A stretch of 11,728 nt of DNA from an uncultured Oscillospiraceae bacterium (GTDB lineage Bacteria; Bacillota; Clostridia; Oscillospirales; Oscillospiraceae). Each line of letters starts with the position of its first letter. Position 1 is the stretch's first letter. The stretch lies in contig CATZYY010000070.1 of the NCBI GenBank assembly GCA_958426425.1, forward strand, positions 1 to 11,728. Reading direction: 5' to 3'. Under the pieces are notes generated by a model that worked only from the letters and a program-made list of their open reading frames with translations, made no database searches and had not been told where the DNA came from. A program made the translations under genes and the position numbers. Below are positions 6,712 through 11,728 of the stretch, piece after piece.

Positions 6712-7434
6712 TCAGAGCACCTTGCTGAGGAAATCCTGAAGGCGGGGATTTTTCGGATGGCTGAACAGTTCCATAGGTTCGGCCTCCTCCAGAATATGGC
6801 CCTCATCCATGAACAGCACCCGGCTGCCAACCTCCCGGGCAAAGCCCATCTCATGGGTCACCACCACCATGGTCATACCGTCCCGGGCCAGTTCCTTCAT
6901 AACGTCCAGCACCTCGCCCACCATTTCCGGGTCCAGGGCAGAGGTGGGCTCATCAAAGAGCATCACCTTGGGCCGCATAGCCAAGGCCCGCACAATGGCG
7001 ATGCGCTGCTTCTGACCGCCGGAGAGCTGAGCGGGGTAGGCGTCGGCCTTTTCCTCCAGCCCTACCCGCCGCAAAAGAGCGGTGGCGGTGTCGTCAGCCT
7101 CGGCCTGGCCCATGAGCTTGGTGCGCACCGGGGCCAGGGTGATATTTTTCCGGATGGTCATGTTGGGGAACAGGTTGAAGTGCTGGAACACCATGCCCAT
7201 CTGCTGGCGCAGCTGATCGATGTTGGCCTTGGGGTCGGTGATCTCATGGCCCTGGAAGGTGATGGTGCCGGCGGTGGGGATCTCCAACAGGTTCAAACAC
7301 CGCAGGAAGGTGGACTTGCCGGAGCCAGAGGGCCCGATGATGACCACCTTTTCCCCGGGGTAGATGTGCTGGGTCAAATTGTCCAGCACCAGATGGTCCC
7401 CAAAGGACTTGGAGAGGTTTTTAACGTCGATCAC
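6712..7434 (-). CDS. Polar amino-acid ABC transporter ATP-binding protein
   Basis: A 240-residue cytoplasmic ATPase that powers the importer encoded just upstream. It has every canonical element: Walker A GPSGSGKST (34-42), Q-loop Gln84 in MVFQHFNLFP, signature LSGGQKQR (137-144), Walker B VMLFDEPTSALDPE (157-170), and switch His194 in VVVTHEMGFARE. The closest family by sequence feel is GlnQ/HisP/ArtP. The start is a GTG at 7434 with AAAGGAGG 10 nt upstream. The gene overlaps the permease reading frame by 14 bp, which points to translational coupling. An intrinsic terminator follows at once, so it is the last gene of the operon. The amino acid transported cannot be told from the ATPase. Confidence 0.97.
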   Translation of the reverse strand: MIDVKNLSKSFGDHLVLDNLTQHIYPGEKVVIIGPSGSGKSTFLRCLNLLEIPTAGTITFQGHEITDPKANIDQLRQQMGMVFQHFNLFPNMTIRKNITLAPVRTKLMGQAEADDTATALLRRVGLEEKADAYPAQLSGGQKQRIAIVRALAMRPKVMLFDEPTSALDPEMVGEVLDVMKELARDGMTMVVVTHEMGFAREVGSRVLFMDEGHILEEAEPMELFSHPKNPRLQDFLSKVL

Positions 7435-8194
7435 TTTGACGCAGCCTCCTTTCCAGCTTGCCCTGGAGCCAGGAAAACACCATGACCAGTACCAGGTAGA
7501 TGCAGGCGGTGCCGATCAGGGGGAACATGGCCTCATAGGTGCGGCCGTAAATGCCCTGGGCGGCATAGAGCAGCTCCTTGCCGCCGATGCAGGTAATGAG
7601 AGAGGTATCCTTCAGCAAAATAATGAACTCGTTGCCCAGAGCCGGCAGAATGGCCTTGAAGGCCTGCGGAATCACAATAAAGCGCATGGTGTCCAGATAT
7701 CCCAGGCCCAGAGACCGGCCGGCCTCCATCTGTCCGGGGTCCAGGCTCATGAGACCGCCCCGGATGATCTCCGCCACGTAGGCGCCGGAGTTGATGCCCA
7801 GGGTCAGGGCGCCCACGGCGGTGAAGTTGCGGCTGGACTTGAAGATCACCAGGCCCATAATCAGCAGCTGCACCATCATGGGAGTTCCCCGGATGATGGT
7901 GACATAAACCTTAGCCACGGCATTGGCAATACCCAAGGCGGGATTGTGGATGCCGGGGCGCTGCTGATCGTGGGCTGTACGGATCATGGCTACCAACACG
8001 CCCAGGGCAATGCCGATGGCAAGGGCCAGGGCGGTGGTCACCAGGGTGGTGCCTACGCCGCTTAAGTATTGCTTCCAGCGATCCGCCTCCAAAAATGCCT
8101 GGTAGAACTTGACAAAAAACTCCTGCCACCAGGCCAGGTCTGCACCGCCGGCGATCATGGGCTTCCACAGTTCATAATAGGCTGCCAGGTCCAC
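7421..8194 (-). CDS. Polar amino-acid ABC transporter permease
   Basis: A 257-residue inner-membrane subunit of the HisM/GlnP type. The first core helix follows GVGTTLVTTALALAIGIALG (47-66). VTIIRGTPMMVQL (98-110) is a typical family segment, and the EAA loop EAGRSLGLGYLDTMRFIVIPQA (157-178) contacts the ATPase. About 45 residues, rich in Trp and Phe (DLAWWQEFFVKFYQAF), precede the first core helix, a moderately long N-terminal extension. The frame can begin at a GTG at 8203, but that codon is part of the SD GAGGTG (8201-8206), so the GTG at 8194 (6-nt spacing) is preferred. One permease gene is present, so a homodimer is expected. It is separated from the binding-protein gene by an intrinsic terminator and overlaps the ATPase gene. 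Confidence 0.95.
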   Translation of the reverse strand: MDLAAYYELWKPMIAGGADLAWWQEFFVKFYQAFLEADRWKQYLSGVGTTLVTTALALAIGIALGVLVAMIRTAHDQQRPGIHNPALGIANAVAKVYVTIIRGTPMMVQLLIMGLVIFKSSRNFTAVGALTLGINSGAYVAEIIRGGLMSLDPGQMEAGRSLGLGYLDTMRFIVIPQAFKAILPALGNEFIILLKDTSLITCIGGKELLYAAQGIYGRTYEAMFPLIGTACIYLVLVMVFSWLQGKLERRLRQSDRR

Positions 8195-8236
8195 AGGGAT
8201 CACCTCTCTCTTTCTGTCTCAGTTGGGAAAATGCGG

Positions 8237-8265
8237 AAAAAAGGGCGGCAGGAGCCGCCCTTTTT
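8237..8265 (-). terminator. Intra-operon terminator/attenuator after the binding-protein gene
   Basis: A perfect 12-bp stem (8238-8249 with 8254-8265, loop AGGA) is followed on the minus strand by a T-run. It lies between the substrate-binding-protein stop (8284) and the permease start (8194). Partial termination here would leave more binding-protein mRNA than permease-ATPase mRNA. Confidence 0.9.
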
Positions 8266-8283
8266 CATTTGCAGCCGTCCGAA

Positions 8284-9126
8284 TTACTCGGCGGAGATAT
8301 AGCTGTCGATGATGGACTGAACCGTGCCGTCAGCGATCAGCTCGTTCAGGGCATTGGTGATGGCCTCATTCAGCGCGGTGTTGCCCTTGGTCAGACCGAT
8401 GGCGTAAGACTCCTCCACCCAGGGGGTCTCCAGAATGGTCAGGCCGGGATTGGCATTGACAAACTCCTGAGCGGGGCCGTTGTCGATGATGACGCAGTCC
8501 ACCTGTCCGTTCATCAGGGCCTGGACAGCGGTGATGCCGTTGTCATAGGCCACCACATGGTCCTCGCCGTAGCCGCCGTCCTCAGGAGGATAGGAGGCGT
8601 AGACGTTGCCGGTGGTGCCGCGCTGGGTGCCGATCATCTTCTCGCCCAGGTTGTCCAGGGTCACATCGGAGCCCTCCTTGACGATGACCACCTGCACGCC
8701 AGTGGCATAGCTGTCGGTGAAGTCCATGACCAGCAGGCGGTCGTCGGTGATGGACACGCCGGCCATGACCATGTCGCTCTTGCCCTGCTGGACGGCCAGG
8801 AGGGCGGAGTCAAAGTCCATGTCGTCGATCTGGAGCTCCAGGCCCAGCTTCTCGGCAATGGCGGCGGCGATGTCGGCGTCGATGCCCACAACAGCGCCGG
8901 TGTCGTCAGTCATCTCATAGGGAGGGAAGGCGGCGTTGGTGCTCATGATGAGCTTGCCCTCCTCCACGGTGGTGAAGGCGGCGTCGCCGGTGGACTCGGT
9001 GTCGGTGGTCTCCTCGGTCTGGGTGTCGTCGGTGGTCTCCTCGGCAGTGTCAGAGCTGTCGCCGCCGCAGGCAGCCAGACTCAGCACCATGGCCAGAGTC
9101 AGCAGCAAAGCAAATAACTTCTTCAT
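8284..9126 (-). CDS. Amino-acid ABC transporter substrate-binding lipoprotein
   Basis: A 280-residue extracellular lipoprotein of solute-binding family 3 that captures an amino acid for the importer. The signal peptide MKKLFALLLTLAMVLSLAAC ends in a lipobox with lipidated Cys20. An acidic Thr/Asp/Glu-rich linker (about 23-50) then tethers the domain. Family marks are AAFPPYEM (65-72), GIDADIAAAIAEKLG (81-95), AGVSITDDRLLVMDFTDSY (122-140, with Arg130 the expected carboxylate ligand), and the loop QRGTTGNVY (168-176). The start at 9126 gives a standard signal peptide; its SD (AAGGA) is 11 nt away. An upstream ATG at 9150 with GGGAG 3 nt ahead would add MKRRKNHV and is possible. It is the first gene of the operon, with a strong promoter. 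The ligand is not determinable by eye; polar or cationic amino acids or cystine fit. Confidence 0.95.
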   Translation of the reverse strand: MKKLFALLLTLAMVLSLAACGGDSSDTAEETTDDTQTEETTDTESTGDAAFTTVEEGKLIMSTNAAFPPYEMTDDTGAVVGIDADIAAAIAEKLGLELQIDDMDFDSALLAVQQGKSDMVMAGVSITDDRLLVMDFTDSYATGVQVVIVKEGSDVTLDNLGEKMIGTQRGTTGNVYASYPPEDGGYGEDHVVAYDNGITAVQALMNGQVDCVIIDNGPAQEFVNANPGLTILETPWVEESYAIGLTKGNTALNEAITNALNELIADGTVQSIIDSYISAE

Positions 9127-9155
9127 GACGTGATTCTTCCTTCTTTTCATAAGCT

Positions 9156-9170
9156 CCCGCAAGCAGCGGG
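9156..9170 (-). other. Small hairpin in the leader of the ABC operon
   Basis: CCCGC-TGCTT-GCGGG on the minus strand (arms 9156-9160 and 9166-9170) lies about 30 nt before the ATG at 9126 and just ahead of the alternative ATG at 9150. It could influence which start is used. No known riboswitch is recognised. Confidence 0.4.
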
Positions 9171-9216
9171 GCGTTTTGCAATTTTCCCGGGGCTGCACCC
9201 CTTAAGGAACACGCCT

Positions 9217-9245
9217 ACCTTATCACTTCCCCGGAGGCTTGTCAA
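9217..9245 (-). promoter_or_regulatory. Promoter of the amino-acid ABC operon
   Basis: On the minus strand, TTGACA (9240-9245), a 17-nt spacer and TAAGGT (9217-9222) form a good sigma-70-type promoter. The leader to the ATG at 9126 is about 85 nt, too short for a lysine riboswitch or T-box. Confidence 0.75.
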
Positions 9246-9307
9246 TGCTTTTCCACTCGAAAGTGAATAAATATTTGGAATTTTAGCAATCTTTCGGGAA
9301 AAAGTCC

Positions 9308-9360
9308 GGCAAAAATAAAAAATAGCACGCCTTCTTTGTGAATCGTCACAAGAAGGCGTG
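9308..9360 (-). terminator. Intrinsic terminator of rubrerythrin
   Basis: The stem pairs 9326-9336 with 9350-9360 (11 bp), continues after one bulged base as 9338-9341 with 9346-9349, and closes on a 4-nt loop. On the minus strand it is followed by CTATTTTTTATTTTT. It lies about 37 bp after the rubrerythrin stop and upstream of the ABC operon promoter. Confidence 0.9.
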
Positions 9361-9396
9361 AATGCAGAGCGAATATTACAATGAATATATGCACGC

Positions 9397-10008
9397 TCAA
9401 CAGCTGCCGCCGGGAATGCCGAAGGGTGCATTCTCCAGCCGAAGGAAGAATCCCTGGTTATGGCCGCAGACCGGACAAACCGCTGGCGCGGCGGGCCCCT
9501 GATGGATGTGTCCGCAGTTGAGGCAGAGCCAGCCCTGTTCCGCCTGTCCGGAAAACAGCTTTCCCTGCTCCAGCAGATCCGCCAGGGCCCCGAACCGATC
9601 TCCGTGGGTCTTTTCAATGGCGGCGATCAGCTGAAAGGAGGCGGCGATTTTTTCAAACCCCTCCTGTCGGGCAATCTCCGCAAAGGCCGGATATACCTCC
9701 TGGTGCTCCTGGTACTCTCCGTGGTGGGCCCGGCGCAGCAGCGTCACCGTGTCCTCCGTCAGGTCCACCGGATAGCCGCCGTCAATCTGGACGGTACCGC
9801 CCGCAAAGGGCTGCATATGCTGGTAAAAAATCTCCGCGTGCTCCTTTTCCTGGTTGGCGGTAAACTGAAACACTGCTTCCAGTACATGGAGATTTTGCCG
9901 GCGGCACTGGGCGGCGGCGAAGGTGTAGCGGTTGCGGGCCTGGCTCTCTCCGGCAAAAGCCCGCATGAGGTTTTTCAGCGTCTCGCTGTTGGCAAAGTCT
10001 ACAGACAT
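9397..10008 (-). CDS. rbr: Rubrerythrin (diiron peroxidase with rubredoxin tail)
   Basis: A 203-residue cytoplasmic protein that reduces hydrogen peroxide to water in anaerobes, with electrons passing through its rubredoxin domain. The diiron four-helix bundle shows the expected ligands: Glu21 in GESQARNRY, Glu54 and His57 in QEKEH, Glu98 and Glu101 in GEYQEH, and Glu132 and His135 in EKTH. The C-terminal rubredoxin knuckles are CLNC (162-165) and CPVC (178-181). The start at 10008 follows GGGAGGA at good spacing; the longer upstream frame has no support. The tail after the rubredoxin domain ends PFGIPGGSC, adding an unpaired terminal Cys that I do not remember as typical. It is monocistronic with a clear terminator. 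No strong -10/-35 was found, only a 13-bp palindrome upstream. Confidence 0.96.
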   Translation of the reverse strand: MSVDFANSETLKNLMRAFAGESQARNRYTFAAAQCRRQNLHVLEAVFQFTANQEKEHAEIFYQHMQPFAGGTVQIDGGYPVDLTEDTVTLLRRAHHGEYQEHQEVYPAFAEIARQEGFEKIAASFQLIAAIEKTHGDRFGALADLLEQGKLFSGQAEQGWLCLNCGHIHQGPAAPAVCPVCGHNQGFFLRLENAPFGIPGGSC

Positions 10009-10034
10009 CGTTGTTCCTCCCGTTTTATGAATCT

Positions 10035-10047
10035 GGAAACAGTTTCC
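10035..10047. promoter_or_regulatory. 13-bp palindrome upstream of rubrerythrin
   Basis: GGAAACAGTTTCC is a perfect inverted repeat (arms 10035-10040 and 10042-10047) about 27 bp before the rubrerythrin ATG. It does not match a PerR box. It could be an operator for an unidentified regulator. Confidence 0.4.
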
Positions 10048-10120
10048 GCCGTAAAGGTCAGTTTTATGCACGGAACTGTGAATACCAGCCCTGTATCGGC
10101 CCAGGCAGGCGGGAAACTCC

Positions 10121-10149
10121 TTGACAGATATCGAAAATCTATGTATTAT
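10121..10149 (+). promoter_or_regulatory. Promoter of the HAAS-domain gene pair
   Basis: TTGACA (10121-10126), a 17-nt spacer and TATTAT (10144-10149) form a near-consensus promoter. Transcription would start inside the operator that follows. Confidence 0.85.
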
Positions 10150-10167
10150 AATCATAGATAATCTATG
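10137..10167. promoter_or_regulatory. Triple half-site operator over the promoter
   Basis: Three copies of one 7-bp half-site lie in alternating orientation: ATCTATG (10137-10143), CATAGAT (10153-10159) and ATCTATG (10161-10167). They form two dyads that share the middle copy, one with a 9-bp gap containing the -10 box and one with a 1-bp gap just downstream. A repressor bound here would cover the -10 and the start point. HAAS genes are often paired with PadR-family regulators, but none is encoded in the window. Confidence 0.7.
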
Positions 10168-10190
10168 TTGTTTGGAAGGAGGTGCGGTCC

Positions 10191-11060
10191 GTGACGGAAT
10201 TTGGCCGGTGGTGCGACACCGTGACCCGACAGGTGCGGTTCCGGCCGGACCGCGGAGCCATCCAGCGGGAACTGACGGCCCACTACCAGGACCACGTGCG
10301 GGACCTGGAGCGGGTGGGCTACGACTGGAAGCTGGCGGAGCAGCGGGCCCTGGCGGCTATGGGCGACCCGGAGGAAATTGGCCGGGCCCTGGACCGGGTA
10401 CATAAGCCCTGGCTGGGGTGGCTGTGGATAGCCAGCCGGGCAGTGCTTATCTTGACAGTGATGGCGTGCCTGCTGTCCCTGCCTGGAACGGGCTCCTTCT
10501 TCCACATGGTGAAAAACACGCTCTTTCCCCCGGAGGACCCAGGCGGATACCAGGCCATCGCGGGCAGCTATTCCGCCCTCAATGAGCAGGAGGGCGTCAC
10601 CGTCTGGCGTTCCATGGGAACGCTGGAGGCCCAGAGCGCGGAGCTGCCTGGCTACACCCTCTCCCTGTTGGAGGGGCAGTGGTGGCAGTACCACGATACA
10701 TTTTACCGGGGCGAGTGCCTGCTGCGGTTGGAGCCGGAGCACCTGTGGTACGATCTGCCGGAGGACGTTCTGGACGACCTGGTTCTGACGGGCAGCGGCG
10801 GGGTCCTGTTTTCCAATGACAAATACAACCCCTTTCCCTATGAGGAGACGGACAACTGGTTTTCCATTTCAGCGGCCTCCAACGCCTTTCCCGTCTCCGA
10901 TGACGCGGACAGCTACCGTCTGGAGGACAGCCGGGACCTGGGCGGGTGGTATCTGAATCTGACCATGACCACCGATGAGCCCGTGGAGTGGGCAGAGCTG
11001 TCCTTTCCCTATGGGGACAACCACTGGGCTTTCCGGATCATGTGGGAGGGAGCGTCATGA
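10191..11060 (+). CDS. Membrane protein with N-terminal HAAS/permease-prefix-like domain, function unknown
   Basis: A 289-residue protein. Residues 1-72 look like the helical HAAS (permease-prefix) domain: W-x-D-x-V near the N-terminus, VRFRPDRGAIQRELTAHYQD (15-34), and the hallmark AEQRALAAMGDPEEIGRAL (49-67). One membrane helix follows (about 77-97), then some 190 residues with no recognised domain, rich in Trp, Tyr and acidic residues and probably outside the cell. The HAAS domain would be cytoplasmic. A GTG at 10182 is part of the SD AAGGAGGTG (10176-10184), so the GTG at 10191, 6 nt downstream, is preferred. The stop overlaps the next gene by ATGA. It has a strong promoter with a three-half-site operator. 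A role in envelope sensing or signalling is a guess from the domain layout only. Confidence 0.85.
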   Translation: MTEFGRWCDTVTRQVRFRPDRGAIQRELTAHYQDHVRDLERVGYDWKLAEQRALAAMGDPEEIGRALDRVHKPWLGWLWIASRAVLILTVMACLLSLPGTGSFFHMVKNTLFPPEDPGGYQAIAGSYSALNEQEGVTVWRSMGTLEAQSAELPGYTLSLLEGQWWQYHDTFYRGECLLRLEPEHLWYDLPEDVLDDLVLTGSGGVLFSNDKYNPFPYEETDNWFSISAASNAFPVSDDADSYRLEDSRDLGGWYLNLTMTTDEPVEWAELSFPYGDNHWAFRIMWEGAS

Positions 11061-11683
11061 GGCGGGTAAAACGGCTGACCAACCGCAAGGTCCGCATTGT
11101 GCGGAATTTTCTTCTATCCTGCCTGCTGGCGGGGACGGTCTGGGCCATGCTGGGCTTTCCCGCCTGGAACCAGGCCATGCTGGCCCGGCAGATCGCCCGG
11201 GAAAACCTGCTCTCCGATCCGGAGATTCTCTATGTGGACCGGGCAGGAGGCTCCAAATACATGTACCTGCGGTGCGGGGACTGCTTTCTGGAGGCTCCGG
11301 TCTACCGCTCAGGACTTTTCTGGCAGGCCGCCGGCGTCGCACAGCTGTACGTCCCCACCGAGGGCATTCTCTGCCTGGGCGTCGGAGGAGAGGACCGGCT
11401 GCTGATCCTGGGAGACACGGGAGAGGCCATCCGCATAGAGGCGGAGATCCGGGTGGATGGCGATCTGGACGGGACTGTGGACGGGGTGTACACCGCCGAG
11501 GGGGAGTCCATTTCACCGGGGGTATTCTCCCTTCCGGTGGAGCCGGTGGGGTCGCCGGGCCCGGCGGGGACCTTCCGCAGCCGCTGGCCCCGACAGCTCT
11601 CCTATACCTTGACGGCTTACGGAGGGGACGGAGTCATGCTTTGGGAAAAGAAGCTGGAAAAGAGCGGCTTGGCGGTCACATGA
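11057..11683 (+). CDS. Hypothetical membrane-anchored protein paired with the HAAS gene
   Basis: I do not recognise this family. The 208-residue product has a basic N-terminus (MRRVKRLTNRKVRIVR), one hydrophobic helix at about 17-35 without a clear cleavage site or lipobox, and an outer region of about 170 residues. That region contains two close cysteines (CGDC) and ends in a lysine/glutamate-rich tail. Its ATG overlaps the upstream stop codon and has GGAGGGAG ahead of it, so the pair is very likely co-translated and may work as a complex. An upstream ATG at 10988 is in frame but lies well inside the previous gene. The operon ends at a strong hairpin. No homologous domain can be named; it could be a partner or regulator of the HAAS protein. 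Confidence 0.8.
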   Translation: MRRVKRLTNRKVRIVRNFLLSCLLAGTVWAMLGFPAWNQAMLARQIARENLLSDPEILYVDRAGGSKYMYLRCGDCFLEAPVYRSGLFWQAAGVAQLYVPTEGILCLGVGGEDRLLILGDTGEAIRIEAEIRVDGDLDGTVDGVYTAEGESISPGVFSLPVEPVGSPGPAGTFRSRWPRQLSYTLTAYGGDGVMLWEKKLEKSGLAVT

Positions 11684-11690
11684 TACATAT

Positions 11691-11728
11691 AAAAAATGGG
11701 AGGACCAGCGCGATGCGCTGGTCCTCCC
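11691..11728. terminator. Terminator hairpin after the HAAS gene pair (cut by the window end)
   Basis: A perfect 14-bp stem (11698-11711 with 11715-11728, loop GAT) starts 14 bp after the last stop codon and is preceded by a run of six A. The expected T-run would lie just beyond the window. The A-run suggests it also serves a gene converging from the right. Confidence 0.85.

Noticed and set aside
6757..7485. 242-codon plus-strand frame, and similar frames at 7364-8065 and 8269-9117
   Set aside because: Mirror frames of the ABC ATPase, permease and binding-protein genes, whose motifs are unmistakable on the other strand.
9127..9240. Possible T-box or lysine riboswitch in the leader of the amino-acid ABC operon
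   Set aside because: The leader is only about 85 nt, with small hairpins and no T-box sequence or lysine-aptamer core.

Overview
The window looks like chromosome from a GC-rich, strictly anaerobic gut-type Clostridia, most likely Oscillospiraceae-like (Flavonifractor, Pseudoflavonifractor or Oscillibacter relatives). This placement is an inference. It rests on GC-rich genes separated by AT-rich intergenic gaps, strong SD sequences, GTG/TTG starts, an LAAC-type lipoprotein, DegV, rubrerythrin and a HAAS-type membrane protein, and on an intergenic hairpin cassette that resembles repeats I associate with this group. No rRNA, tRNA, CRISPR array, insertion sequence or phage gene was seen. Twelve protein genes account for nearly all of the sequence.

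Layout. (1) 1-2057, minus strand: arginine deiminase (arcA) followed downstream by an ornithine carbamoyltransferase that runs off the left edge. Together they would convert arginine to citrulline and then to ornithine plus carbamoyl phosphate. A 298-bp gap filled with nested hairpins (a probable dispersed repeat) separates them. (2) 2218-3063, minus: a DegV-family lipid-binding protein, closed by a bidirectional terminator. (3) 3241-5069, plus: a MarR regulator and a MATE exporter overlapping by ATGA, comparable in layout to mepR-mepA of Staphylococcus. The degV and marR promoters are divergent and both have consensus-like -35/-10 boxes; operator-like palindromes follow the marR -10. (4) 5126-6493, minus: an NCS2 nucleobase permease that lacks two carboxylates essential in the E. 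coli xanthine permease XanQ. It converges on the MATE gene at a 19-bp perfect hairpin.

(5) 6712-9126, minus: a polar amino-acid ABC importer in the order binding lipoprotein, permease, ATPase. An intrinsic terminator sits inside the operon after the binding protein, where it probably sets excess binding protein over the membrane parts, and a second one closes the operon. (6) 9397-10008, minus: rubrerythrin, for peroxide defence. (7) 10191-11683, plus: two overlapping membrane-anchored genes of unknown function. The first has an N-terminal HAAS-like domain. Their promoter is embedded in a triple half-site operator, and no PadR-type regulator lies beside them. This is the least explained part of the window.

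Start codons were revised for several genes. In four of them the first in-frame start codon is part of, or abuts, the Shine-Dalgarno sequence of the real start. All family calls come from reading motifs by eye; no database search was run.
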